Shown here: one piece after another, positions 22,442-31,137 of the stretch
How positions within the stretch are numbered: position 1 is the stretch's first letter
How the letters are laid out: every line of letters begins with the position of its first letter
Assembly: GCF_004354085.1 (NCBI RefSeq)
Contig: NZ_SMSE01000002.1
Coordinates: forward strand, 558,001-622,000
From: Seongchinamella unica
GTDB taxonomy: Bacteria; Pseudomonadota; Gammaproteobacteria; Pseudomonadales; Halieaceae
Direction of reading: 5' to 3'
DNA length: 64,000 nt
The notes under the pieces: generated by a model
Told to the model about the DNA's origin: nothing
Seen by the model: only the letters and a program-made list of their open reading frames with translations
Databases searched by the model: none
Made by a program: the position numbers and the translations under genes

Positions 22442-23254
22442 ATGTTTCGCCCCGATTCCCAAACGCCGGATTCTTCGGTCGCCGCCCTGCATATCGTGTT
22501 CCAGAGGGGTAAGCTGGTCAGCAATATGCGCTCGCCGCGGCCCTGCCTGCTGGAAGATAGCCTGATCGAGCAGGGCGGCTGGCAGGTGCGCAGGCGTCAT
22601 TTTATGGGGTACTGGGAGGACCAGCCCTGTTTTGCTGTAGAAATTGATGAAACCCACCTGTTGGATCCTATGGAGTTCCAGTTGGGCACTCTCTGGCAAA
22701 TTCTCGGTCGGGTTGATGAGTCGCTCTTTTCGCTCGCCGGGCGAGCGGCACAGGTGCTGGACTGGGAGCGTGATCACCAGTTCTGCGGTCGCTGTGGTTC
22801 TCCCATGCGGGGCCATCCGGTCGAACGAGCGATGATCTGCGAACCCTGCGGCATGACCAGTTATCCCCGCATTGCGCCCTGCATTATCGTGCTGGTGACA
22901 CGCGGAGTGGAAATGCTGTTGGCGCGCAGCGCCAGTAATCCCCGGCCAATGTACAGTACCCTTGCCGGCTTTATCGAGGCAGGGGAGACACCGGAGGAGA
23001 CCCTGGTGCGGGAGGTTCGCGAGGAGGTCGGCCTGGACGTTGGCGATCTGCGCTATTTCCAGGCACAGTCCTGGCCGTTTCCCAACCAGCTGATGCTGGG
23101 GTACTTTGCTGAATACGCCGGTGGCGATATCGTCTGCGAGCCCAATGAGATCGCCGATGCCCAGTGGTTTCACCCGGATAATCTGCCGATGATTCCTCCC
23201 CCGGCCTCAGTCGCCGGGCAGCTGATCCAGCAACACCTGAAATCCATATCCTGA
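22442..23254 (+). CDS. nudC: NAD+ diphosphatase / RNA decapping hydrolase NudC
   Basis: A Nudix hydrolase that splits NADH into NMNH and AMP and removes NAD caps from RNA. It has a zinc ribbon with Cys115, Cys118, Cys133 and Cys136, then a complete Nudix box beginning at Gly176 (GFIEAGET, then REVREEVG). The NudC-specific motif follows as QSWPFPNQLML from about residue 209, where E. coli has SQPWPFPQS. At 270 residues it is normal. The ATG at 22442 fits the family. It is divergent from nhaB and followed 14 bases later by sohB, so the two may be one transcript. Confidence 0.94.
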   Translation: MFRPDSQTPDSSVAALHIVFQRGKLVSNMRSPRPCLLEDSLIEQGGWQVRRRHFMGYWEDQPCFAVEIDETHLLDPMEFQLGTLWQILGRVDESLFSLAGRAAQVLDWERDHQFCGRCGSPMRGHPVERAMICEPCGMTSYPRIAPCIIVLVTRGVEMLLARSASNPRPMYSTLAGFIEAGETPEETLVREVREEVGLDVGDLRYFQAQSWPFPNQLMLGYFAEYAGGDIVCEPNEIADAQWFHPDNLPMIPPPASVAGQLIQQHLKSIS

Positions 23255-23268
23255 ATTTGGAGTAACAC

Positions 23269-24336
23269 TTGGAATTTATTTACGAGTACGGACTTTTTCT
23301 GGCCCAGGCGGTCACGCTGGTAGGCGCCATACTGGTGCTTGTGGCAGGCCTGGTGGCGGTCGGTCAGCGCAATAAGGCGGAACAGCACGAGGGACATATC
23401 GAGATCCGCAACCTCAACGAAAAGTATGAGCAGATGCGCGACCAGCTTGAGCACGTGGTCACTGATCCCGAGCGACTGAAAGCAGCACACAAGGAGAAGA
23501 AAAAGGAGAAAAAGAAGGCCGCCAAAGCCGCCAAGGCCGCGAAAAAGTCCGGCAAGAGTGGTTCCGAACCCGCCGGGCAGCGTAAACGCCTCTACGTTAT
23601 GGGTTTCGACGGTGACATCAAGGCCAGCGCCAGCGATAAGCTGCGGGAAGAAATCAGCGCTGTGCTCAATCAGGTGGAAGAGGGCGACGAGGTGCTGGTG
23701 AAGGTTGAGAGCCCCGGAGGCCTGGTACATGGCTATGGCCTGGCCGCCAGCCAGTTGCAGCGCGTGCGCGACGCGGGTGTGCCGCTGACCGTTGCCGTCG
23801 ACAAGGTAGCAGCGAGCGGTGGTTACATGATGGCCTGCGTCGCCGATCGTATCCTTGCGGCGCCATTCGCGGTGATTGGTTCCATCGGAGTGTTGGCCCA
23901 GTTGCCCAACTTTCACCGTCTGCTGAAAAAAAATGACATCGACTTTGAGCTGTTCACCGCGGGCGAGTACAAGCGTACGGTCACCATGTTCGGGGAAAAC
24001 ACCGACAAGGGCCGGGAGAAATTCACCGAGGAACTGGAGAAAACCCACGAGCTGTTCAAGGACTTTGTCAGCAGCCATCGACCGCAGCTGGATATCAACA
24101 AGGTCGCGACCGGTGAGGTGTGGTACGGGCAGCAGGCCCTCAGCGAAGGGCTGGTGGATGAGCTGACGACCTCCGATACCTTCATCCAGCAGCGCCTGAA
24201 GGATTGGGATGTCTATGATGTGCGCTTCGTGCTGAAGAAAAACTGGCAGGAAAAGCTCGGCATGGCTGCCGAGGGCGCACTGGAGAAAGTGTTCCTGAAG
24301 ATCTGGCAGCGGGGTCAGGGTCGACCACCGCTATAG
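23269..24336 (+). CDS. sohB: Protease SohB, S49 signal-peptide-peptidase family
   Basis: A membrane-anchored peptidase expected to work on the periplasmic side. It has an N-terminal helix (LFLAQAVTLVGAILVLVAGL), then a very lysine- and alanine-rich charged stretch at about residues 73-105. The S49 domain has KVESPGGLVHGYG, the nucleophile Ser183 (AASGGYMMA) and the general base Lys235 (GEYKRTVTMFG). At 355 residues it matches SohB. The TTG start has GGAG 6 bases upstream and no rival ATG. It ends 9 bases before the convergent cti gene. Confidence 0.92.
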   Translation: MEFIYEYGLFLAQAVTLVGAILVLVAGLVAVGQRNKAEQHEGHIEIRNLNEKYEQMRDQLEHVVTDPERLKAAHKEKKKEKKKAAKAAKAAKKSGKSGSEPAGQRKRLYVMGFDGDIKASASDKLREEISAVLNQVEEGDEVLVKVESPGGLVHGYGLAASQLQRVRDAGVPLTVAVDKVAASGGYMMACVADRILAAPFAVIGSIGVLAQLPNFHRLLKKNDIDFELFTAGEYKRTVTMFGENTDKGREKFTEELEKTHELFKDFVSSHRPQLDINKVATGEVWYGQQALSEGLVDELTTSDTFIQQRLKDWDVYDVRFVLKKNWQEKLGMAAEGALEKVFLKIWQRGQGRPPL

Positions 24337-24345
24337 CCAACCCGC

Positions 24346-26901
24346 TCAGTCCCCCGAGTAGCGGCTTAGATCGAAAATGCCGTACTCCACGGGATTGAGC
24401 CAGCGGGAGTGGGCGTGGGCTTTATCGACCACACGCCAGAACCAGGGGGCATTGCGGCGCACGCCGTAGGTCCGCTTTAGCTGCTGGTAATCGGCGGGGC
24501 TGTCCAGGGCCATGACCGCGCTGGTGAAGCGCTCAATTTCCTGCTCCTCAACCTGGAAAAAATAGTTGGGATAGGCACCGATAAAGCCGCTCACGACGGT
24601 CATGGTGTCTTCCTCGGGCAGGCGTCGCTCGTCCTCGTTGAAGGCCTCGGCGATATTGGAATGGGCGCTATTGCGCAACAGGGTGTAAAACTCGTCCCGG
24701 TTTTCCCCGATCAGGTTGACGAAACTGACGCTCTCCATGTGGCTGTTGTGGCTGCCAACCTTGTTTTCCAGCGCAGCCAGTGCGCTTTCGATCTTGGCCC
24801 CTGCGCCCTTGCGCTGGTAACTGAAATGCTCGGCTTTTGCCCCGTAGATACGGTCTCGCTGGATGCGCAGGAACTCCTCTTTGGGTGCGTCTGTGCTGTA
24901 GTCGATATCAATGGTTTCCGCCGCCATGGCATTGAGCTCGATGTAGTGTTCCCGGTAACCTTTGCGGGCATCGCGGTACCAGTAATCATGCATGGCCAGG
25001 CGCTTTTCCTGGGGCATGAACAGCAGGAAGTTGAACTCGCCCTCCATGCGCAGGAAGTCCATGTAAAGCCGTGATTGCAACTGATGCGCCACCGCGCCGT
25101 AAACGTCAAAGCCCGCCACCAGCAGGTAGTGAATGCGTTCCAGCAGCGGATAGTCGATCACCCACGCGGTTTTCGGGATGTCGCCCACCATGCCCTTGAC
25201 CACTGAAGCGGTATCGAAATGACGGAAAACGGTCAACGAGGCATTGTCGTTATAACCATCGCCGTCCCAGATGGAGTCAATGGTCAGTCGTTGGCCTTCG
25301 CTGAGCAACTTGCTGATCAGCTCTGAACGCGCTTTCTGGTAACGGGCATTGGCCTTGGCGTACCCACGCCAGCGCACGATGTCGATGACCGTACCGGTCT
25401 TGGGGTGGGGTAGACCCAGGTTGTCGCTTTCCCTGGCCAGGAACTCCGCGTCAAGGTCGACATCGATTTCGCGGGGGTTGGCAAACATCACCCAGAAATG
25501 ATCGTCTATCACGTTGAGGGCGATCTGGCCCCGACATACCGGCCCCTTGATGAAATTCATGATGGTGAAACGCGATTCTTCCAGCAGGAAGCGGTAGCGT
25601 GAGTTGATCGGTAAGGCGCGGAACGTGCGGAAGGGGTTGGATGCCAGCTTGGGGTCGTACGCCGGCAGCCGTTTCACTTCGTAATCGACGTCGATAAACA
25701 GCTCCCGGTACCAGTCCAACCTGGCCTGATCCATGCGATAAGGCATGTGGGTCTTGGCGATGGGCGTCACCGGCATACGCTGGAGCCGGTAATAGACCCG
25801 CTTCACACCGGGATCGTCGTAGGGGCGTCGGGTTGCGATCAGGTCGAGGGGTTTTCCGGGGCCAGTACGCGATCGCACCAGGCGGAACCAGACGCCCTCG
25901 TCCCCCGAATCCAGGTACAGGGTAGCCAGGAACAGGTGCTCGTAGATATAACGGGCAATCAGCTGGTGGCGCAGGTCGGGCTGGTTGAGAAAGCTTTCCC
26001 AGCGTTCCAGCAATGCAGTCTTGTCTGCGTCCAGCGGGGCCGGCGGTGTTTGTGGGGCGCCGGCAAGCAGCCAGTCACTGAGGGTGCTGTGTTCCTCGCT
26101 GTTGAGCCCCGGCAGGCCATAGGGCATCCCCCAGAGCGGCTTCTCACTGGCATAGGCATCAAATTCCTCCGCTGTAGGGCATTGCTGGTCGCGGTAGAGA
26201 GAGAAGTCGAAGCCCTTGGGCATAGGTCCCTCGGTGGGTAATGGGTGCGCCTGTTTGAGCTGCAGCATGCGGTACATGACGCCCCTGCTGGGGTTGGCGT
26301 CGTCCATCACCGGGTAAAATCCTTTTTCACGCCAGCCTTCCTCGGTGAGGGCATCGTCAAACAGCCGGGTCATGTTGTCCGCGATCAATCTGCTGCCGTC
26401 GTAGACCAGGTCCTTGTTCGCCCCGCGCTCCAGCCCGGCCATCGCCTCCAGCTTCAACTGGCAGGGCGCGTCATAGCAGCCATGGCAGACAATGCACCGG
26501 TGTTCGAGAATTTCCATCGGTGTTTCTAGGATCAGCGATCCAGGCGAGGGCTCAAGCGGAGTCGATTTCGAGAGCGGGGACATCCCGGGCTTGTCGGTTT
26601 CGGTTTGTGTGCCGGATTCATCGGCAGCGGGCGTATCGCTGTTCTCGCCCGGCGTGGACTCGCCCGGCGTGGACTCGCCCGGCGCGGACTTGCCTTGCTT
26701 GCCGCAGGCACCGCGCATCAGGATCGCGCGGTTAGTCAGTGCGTCCTGGTCGCCCGCTGAATCGGCGAGTACCGCCGCTGTCAGGTCCTGGCGCAGGTCG
26801 CTGCAGTCGGGCTCCTCCTCCTGGGTGAGATAGGCCAGGGTAGCTACCGCCAGCACGACAAACAGGAAAATTCCGCCCCTGATGATGAATTTACTGTGCA
26901 T
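24346..26901 (-). CDS. cti: Fatty acid cis/trans isomerase (heme c type)
   Basis: Converts cis-unsaturated fatty acids of membrane phospholipids to trans, stiffening the membrane under solvent or heat stress; it is periplasmic. The sequence shows an N-terminal hydrophobic export segment (about 9-25) and the single heme-c motif CIVCH at 136-140. A long conserved catalytic region follows. At 851 residues it is longer than the 766-residue P. putida enzyme I remember. The extra length is at the N-terminus, including a low-complexity Pro/Ser/Thr/Glu linker (about 71-122) with near-repeats of GESTP. It follows the SulP gene by 46 bases on the same strand and may belong to an FHA-SulP-cti transcript. 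Confidence 0.88.
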   Translation of the reverse strand: MHSKFIIRGGIFLFVVLAVATLAYLTQEEEPDCSDLRQDLTAAVLADSAGDQDALTNRAILMRGACGKQGKSAPGESTPGESTPGENSDTPAADESGTQTETDKPGMSPLSKSTPLEPSPGSLILETPMEILEHRCIVCHGCYDAPCQLKLEAMAGLERGANKDLVYDGSRLIADNMTRLFDDALTEEGWREKGFYPVMDDANPSRGVMYRMLQLKQAHPLPTEGPMPKGFDFSLYRDQQCPTAEEFDAYASEKPLWGMPYGLPGLNSEEHSTLSDWLLAGAPQTPPAPLDADKTALLERWESFLNQPDLRHQLIARYIYEHLFLATLYLDSGDEGVWFRLVRSRTGPGKPLDLIATRRPYDDPGVKRVYYRLQRMPVTPIAKTHMPYRMDQARLDWYRELFIDVDYEVKRLPAYDPKLASNPFRTFRALPINSRYRFLLEESRFTIMNFIKGPVCRGQIALNVIDDHFWVMFANPREIDVDLDAEFLARESDNLGLPHPKTGTVIDIVRWRGYAKANARYQKARSELISKLLSEGQRLTIDSIWDGDGYNDNASLTVFRHFDTASVVKGMVGDIPKTAWVIDYPLLERIHYLLVAGFDVYGAVAHQLQSRLYMDFLRMEGEFNFLLFMPQEKRLAMHDYWYRDARKGYREHYIELNAMAAETIDIDYSTDAPKEEFLRIQRDRIYGAKAEHFSYQRKGAGAKIESALAALENKVGSHNSHMESVSFVNLIGENRDEFYTLLRNSAHSNIAEAFNEDERRLPEEDTMTVVSGFIGAYPNYFFQVEEQEIERFTSAVMALDSPADYQQLKRTYGVRRNAPWFWRVVDKAHAHSRWLNPVEYGIFDLSRYSGD

Positions 26902-26947
26902 AATGATGACTCGCCTCGGTTCCAGTCGATCCTAACAGGACGCGGTG

Positions 26948-28663
26948 TTAAATGATGTAGGGTTCGATCTCGTCAGCTTTGAGCGCTTTTACCGCCTGGT
27001 GATGACTGAGAAAAATCCGGCCGGATAAATTGGCAAGGAAGTCGACGCTCTGCAGGGTGTCCATCACCGGTCCCTTCACCTCGCTGAGGTTCAGGGTAAT
27101 CCCCTGTTCCCGCAGGCGGTGATCAATGGCTTCAAGCGCTTCCAGTGCGCTCATGTCAATTTCGTTGACCGCGGTACACTGAAGAATGACGTGTTCGAGC
27201 TTCTCGTTTCCTGCCACCAGCTCATAGATATAGTCTTCCAGGTAGCTGGCATTGGCGAAGTAGAGGCTCTCGTCGATTCGCAAGGACACCAGGTTGGGAT
27301 GGGTGATGACATTGTGGCGCTCCACATTGCGATAGTGCTCGGTGCCGGCTACCGCCCCCACTACCGCCATGTGCGGCCGTGTGGTCTTGTAGAGGTGCAG
27401 GAGGATGGAAACCACAATGCCCGCCAGCACGCCCAGTTCCACACCGAGCAGCAAGGTTGCAACTATCGTTGTCATTACAGCGGCGAAGTCTGACAGGGAA
27501 TAACGCCAGGCCCTGCGCAACAGGTCAAAATTTACCAGGCTGGACACCGCCACGATAATGGTAGCGGCCAGGGCGGCGTTGGGCAGGTAAAACAGCAGCG
27601 GTGTCAGAAACAGGGCGGCCAGGGCGATACCCAGCGCCGCCAGCATGCTCGCCGCCGGTGTTTCTGCGCCGGCGTCAAAGTTCACCACCGAGCGGGAGAA
27701 ACCTCCGGTTACCGGAAATCCGCCAGACACTGCTGATGCCACGTTGGCGCCACCCAGGGCAATAAGCTCCTGGTTCGGATCGATCCGCTGGCGACGTTTG
27801 GCCGCCAGGGTCTTGCCCACCGAGACCGACTCGACAAACCCAATGATGGAAATGAGCAGCGCCGAGCCGGCCAGCTGGGACCATAATTCCAGGTCCAGGG
27901 GGGGCATGGAAAGGCGAGGCAGGCCGCCGGGAACAACGCCAACCAGGGCTACGCCATACTGCTGAAAGTCGAACAGGTAGCTCGCTGCCACCGTCGCCAG
28001 AATGACGAATACGGGGCCGGCCCGGGACAGTATGCCGGCGACGGTTTTCGACAGCCCGAGTTTCAGCAGCACTGATTGCAGCGACCTGCGAGACCACAAT
28101 AAAAAAGCCAGGGCCAGTAGCCCGGTCACCAGAGTGACCGGGTTGGTATCAGCGAGATGGCGATAGAGCGAACCGACCAGTGCGGGAAGATTGTCACCGG
28201 CAGCCTCAATACCCAGCAGGTGGCGCACCTGGCTCAGCCCGATAACAATTGCCGAGGCGGTAATAAACCCCGATACCACCGGGTGTGACAGGAAGTTGGC
28301 GAGGAACCCGAAGCGCAAAAACCCCAGCACCAGCAGCATCAGGCCAGACAGTGCCGCCAGCGCAATGGCCGCGGATGCATATTCGATGCTGCCGGACTCG
28401 GCGACCTTGCCCACCGCCATTGCAGTCATCAGGGAGACCACAGCCACCGGTCCCACCGAGAGGGTGCGGCTGCTGCCGAGAAGCGCGTAGGCCAGCAGCG
28501 GCAGGATGCTGGCATAGAGGCCCATTTCCGCCGGCAGTCCGGCCAGTAGGGCATAGGCCAGCGATTGGGGAATCAGCATGATAGTCACGATGACCCCCGC
28601 CAGCAGGTCGCTGGCGAAGGTGTCTTGACGGTAGTCCCGAAGCCATTGCCAGGGCATGGTCAA
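26948..28663 (-). CDS. SulP-family anion transporter with STAS domain
   Basis: An inner-membrane anion permease of the SLC26/SulP family. The first 430 residues or so are hydrophobic, with the family signatures PQSLAYALLAGLP and the GFPVTGGFSRSVVNFDAGA segment. The C-terminal STAS domain begins near residue 445 (LRIDESLYFANASYLEDYI). The STAS loop reads NEIDMSALEALEAID, with Ser at the usual regulatory position. Sulfate, bicarbonate and dicarboxylates are all possible substrates; no neighbour settles it. It starts 27 bases after the FHA gene stop and precedes cti, which suggests a shared transcript. Confidence 0.87.
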   Translation of the reverse strand: MTMPWQWLRDYRQDTFASDLLAGVIVTIMLIPQSLAYALLAGLPAEMGLYASILPLLAYALLGSSRTLSVGPVAVVSLMTAMAVGKVAESGSIEYASAAIALAALSGLMLLVLGFLRFGFLANFLSHPVVSGFITASAIVIGLSQVRHLLGIEAAGDNLPALVGSLYRHLADTNPVTLVTGLLALAFLLWSRRSLQSVLLKLGLSKTVAGILSRAGPVFVILATVAASYLFDFQQYGVALVGVVPGGLPRLSMPPLDLELWSQLAGSALLISIIGFVESVSVGKTLAAKRRQRIDPNQELIALGGANVASAVSGGFPVTGGFSRSVVNFDAGAETPAASMLAALGIALAALFLTPLLFYLPNAALAATIIVAVSSLVNFDLLRRAWRYSLSDFAAVMTTIVATLLLGVELGVLAGIVVSILLHLYKTTRPHMAVVGAVAGTEHYRNVERHNVITHPNLVSLRIDESLYFANASYLEDYIYELVAGNEKLEHVILQCTAVNEIDMSALEALEAIDHRLREQGITLNLSEVKGPVMDTLQSVDFLANLSGRIFLSHHQAVKALKADEIEPYII

Positions 28664-28690
28664 TGGCTGCCAGCTGAGTGAGCCACAGGC

Positions 28691-29665
28691 TCAGTGGTCG
28701 GCGGGCAAGGGCAGGGCGAAAGCAAGTTGTTCACCCTTGTAGATTTTAAACCGTGAGCCACCAAAACGCATACGCCCCTTACCCCTTTCCACCAGGTGCT
28801 CAGAGTCCCAGGTATCGCCCAGCTTTTCCGCTATCTGTTTGCGCGCCCTGAAAATCATGATGTTGATGTGGGGCATGTCCATGCCCAGGTCCTTTTTTAT
28901 CTGCTCGTTGTCTATCCATCCCTGGGTCTTGCCGTCATAGCCCCTCGCGGCCCCAATCGCGCGCAGGCGCGCCAGGTGCAGGAGCAGGTAGTGGTGCGAG
29001 CGCTCTCCCAGTGAGACGTCCTGATCGGACAGCTTCATTTTCAGGGCGGTATTCTCCTCGTCCTGGCTGAGGTCAAATACGAACTCGATATCTTCCAGGC
29101 TGCTGTCCGGTGGCTGGTTGATTTCCGTGCGCTGCTCGGTCTCGGTGAGGAATACCTCCCAGCGTTTACCGCCGAAACTGATCCTGTCGCCGTGATGCAG
29201 GAGGTTCGCCTGCAGTGGTACGTCCTGCTCCATGGGATGCACGAGCCAGGAACGGCGCTGGTAGGAGTAAGTCACGACGGCCTCCGGCCGATCCTGGTCA
29301 GGCAGAAACACGAAGGGCTCCAGCGCGAGGGTTGGCGCGTCGTCCAGCCCCAGCAGAGAACTGACCGGACCGCTGTCGTCAATCAGCTCCAGCGGCGGCA
29401 TATCCGGCGAACCCAGGTGCAGCTGATCGCCCCGTGCCAGAGGCGTGTTCTCGTTAACGGTGAGTCGGGTGTTGCCCAGCCAGGTGCCGTTTTTACTCAG
29501 GTCCCGGGCGTTCCAGCGTTGTCCGTCCCATTCCAGGGCCAGATGGATCCGGGAGGTAATCGGGCTGCTGATCACGGTGTCGGAACGCTCGGTGCAGCGT
29601 CCGAACGTGTGGTGGGCTCTTAATGGAAAGGATTTCTTGCTCTCGGTATCGCGTATATGCGCCAT
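28691..29665 (-). CDS. FHA-domain protein with C-terminal winged-helix-like region
   Basis: A cytoplasmic 324-residue protein. An FHA phosphothreonine-binding domain covers about residues 15-90, with TFGRCTERSD, SSPITSRIHLALEW and the DLSKNGTWLGN motif that normally contacts the phosphopeptide. A second FHA-like beta segment follows around 130-175 (NLLHHGDRISFGGKRW). The C-terminal half is acidic, then helical, with RSHHYLLLHLARLRAIGA and the IKKDLGMDMPHINIMIFRARKQIAEKLG stretch resembling a winged helix. No kinase or phosphatase is adjacent. It probably reads out Ser/Thr phosphorylation and may control the SulP and cti genes downstream; that link is inference. Confidence 0.75.
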   Translation of the reverse strand: MAHIRDTESKKSFPLRAHHTFGRCTERSDTVISSPITSRIHLALEWDGQRWNARDLSKNGTWLGNTRLTVNENTPLARGDQLHLGSPDMPPLELIDDSGPVSSLLGLDDAPTLALEPFVFLPDQDRPEAVVTYSYQRRSWLVHPMEQDVPLQANLLHHGDRISFGGKRWEVFLTETEQRTEINQPPDSSLEDIEFVFDLSQDEENTALKMKLSDQDVSLGERSHHYLLLHLARLRAIGAARGYDGKTQGWIDNEQIKKDLGMDMPHINIMIFRARKQIAEKLGDTWDSEHLVERGKGRMRFGGSRFKIYKGEQLAFALPLPADH

Positions 29666-29803
29666 TTTGGGAAGTTATTGTTCCGCGCTAAAAGGCCACC
29701 TTAAACGGCGGCAGAGTGAGAAAAAGAGCCATAGCTCAATGAGTTAGAGGTAAAAATAGAGGAATTTTCTGGGATACGCAACCGCAGGTGTAATGGCGCG
29801 TAA

Positions 29804-29832
29804 TGGTTATCTCACCTGCCGCGAGTGATAAT
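29804..29832 (+). promoter_or_regulatory. Candidate promoter of a small RNA
   Basis: -35 TGGTTA (29804-29809), a 17-base spacer and -10 GATAAT (29827-29832). The 7-bp inverted repeat at 29784-29819 flanks the -35, so it could be an operator. The match is moderate. Confidence 0.35.
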
Positions 29833-29838
29833 TCAATC

Positions 29839-29895
29839 GTGCATTGGATAGCACACCACGCGGAAATTAGCGGCTAGGGATGGCCGCTTTTTTTT
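29839..29895 (+). ncRNA. Candidate small RNA upstream of hisC (unverified)
   Basis: A strong + strand terminator at 29869-29895 has no + strand gene upstream of it until sohB, which ends 5.5 kb away. Something short must therefore be transcribed into it. From the candidate promoter at 29804-29832 the RNA would be about 55-60 nucleotides, ending in the terminator hairpin and U-tract, as in many Hfq-type small RNAs. The 5' end is a guess, and a longer RNA starting nearer 29700 or antisense to the FHA gene is possible. I recognise no known family. Confidence 0.3.
29869..29895 (+). terminator. Rho-independent terminator without an associated gene
   Basis: The perfect 6-bp stem AGCGGC/GCCGCT with an 8-base loop is followed by eight T residues (29888-29895). 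It is in the + orientation and lies 180 bases before hisC. Confidence 0.75.
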
Positions 29896-30075
29896 CCGCT
29901 CGCGTCAGGACCCGGGCGGGGAAGGTGATTTACTTCAATGCCGGCGCGATCAGGGAGGGGGCGCTCCCCCTGCCAAAGTGCCCCCTCGGCACCATCCGTC
30001 CCCTGAATTCCATGACCTCGCCCCCCTCACTGCGATAAACTGCGCCGTCTGTAACTGGGAGAAGCCCATCAAACC

Positions 30076-31134
30076 ATGAGTCGTTTCTGGTCCAAACTCG
30101 CTGCCGGTCTCAGCCCCTATGTCCCCGGTGAACAGCCCAGGGGCGAGCGGCTGGTAAAGCTGAACACCAACGAAAACCCCTATCCCCCGGCCCCGGGGGT
30201 GCTCGCCGCTATCGCCGAAACCAGCGGTAGCAGCCTCAAACGCTACCCGGACCCCGATTCCAGCGAACTCCGCGCCGCCTTCGCCAGGCGCGAAGGGCTG
30301 GATGCCGGGCAGGTATTTCTGGGCAATGGCTCCGACGAAGTGCTGGCTCATGCGTTCCAGGGATTGCTCAAGCATGATCGACCGCTGGCGTTTCCCGACA
30401 TCAGTTACAGCTTTTACCCGGTGTGGAGTTCGCTCTACGACGTGCCTTTCACGCAGGTGCCACTGACAAGCGATTTCCGGGTGGACGTACAGGCATTCCC
30501 GAAGGATTGCGGCAGTATCATTGTTCCCAACCCCAACGCGCCCACCGGAGTGCTGCTGGGGCTGGATGACATCCGTCAGCTGCTGCAGGCCCATGCCGAT
30601 GCAGTGGTGGTAATCGATGAAGCCTATATCGATTTTGGTGGTGAGTCGGCTACCCGCCTGATTCCCGAGTACGATAATCTGCTGGTCGTGCAGACGGCCT
30701 CCAAGTCACGTTCCCTGGCCGGACTGCGGGTGGGCGTGGCCTTCGGCCAGGAGCACCTGATCGAAGGCCTGGTGCGGATCAAGGATTCCTTTAACTCCTA
30801 CCCCATGGATGTGGTCTCCCAGCAGGCTATGCTGGCTTCGCTGGCGGACGAGCAGTGGTTCCAGGATTGCTGTACGCGGGTAATCCAGACCCGGGAGAGA
30901 ACCGCTGCCAGTATGGCGACACTGGGCTTTGAGGTGTTGCCCTCGGCGGCGAACTTCCTGTTCGCCAGCCACCCGCAGGTGGCTGCCCGGGACCTGTTTG
31001 CCAGGCTGCGCGAGCGACAGATCATTGTGCGCTATTTCGATAAAACGCGAATCAGCGAGTTCCTGAGAATCAGCATAGGGACTGATGAGGAAATGGACGC
31101 CCTGCTGGGCGCCCTGGAAGACATCCTGCCCTGA
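30076..31134 (+). CDS. hisC: Histidinol-phosphate aminotransferase
   Basis: A PLP enzyme that transaminates imidazole-acetol phosphate in histidine synthesis. Class II aminotransferase features are KLNTNENPYPP, GNGSDEVLAHAF, VPNPNAPTG, VVIDEAYIDFGG and the PLP lysine Lys210 in TASKSRSLAGLRVG. At 352 residues it is normal. The ATG at 30076 fits the family N-terminus. It stands alone here, without other his genes, and is convergent with the KAS III gene 3 bases away. As with many stand-alone hisC genes, it may also act on aromatic amino acids. Confidence 0.93.
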   Translation: MSRFWSKLAAGLSPYVPGEQPRGERLVKLNTNENPYPPAPGVLAAIAETSGSSLKRYPDPDSSELRAAFARREGLDAGQVFLGNGSDEVLAHAFQGLLKHDRPLAFPDISYSFYPVWSSLYDVPFTQVPLTSDFRVDVQAFPKDCGSIIVPNPNAPTGVLLGLDDIRQLLQAHADAVVVIDEAYIDFGGESATRLIPEYDNLLVVQTASKSRSLAGLRVGVAFGQEHLIEGLVRIKDSFNSYPMDVVSQQAMLASLADEQWFQDCCTRVIQTRERTAASMATLGFEVLPSAANFLFASHPQVAARDLFARLRERQIIVRYFDKTRISEFLRISIGTDEEMDALLGALEDILP

Positions 31135-31137
31135 GTA

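Larger units (their letters stand above)
29666..30075. other. Gene-free intergenic region with orphan + strand terminator
   Basis: There is no credible CDS in these 410 bases between the divergent FHA and hisC genes. The left third is AT-rich and should hold the FHA promoter. The middle has an inverted repeat GCAGGTG/CACCTGC (29784-29790 and 29813-29819), a promoter-like pair and a strong terminator. The right part, to 30075, is GC-rich leader sequence of hisC without a recognisable motif. Confidence 0.6.
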
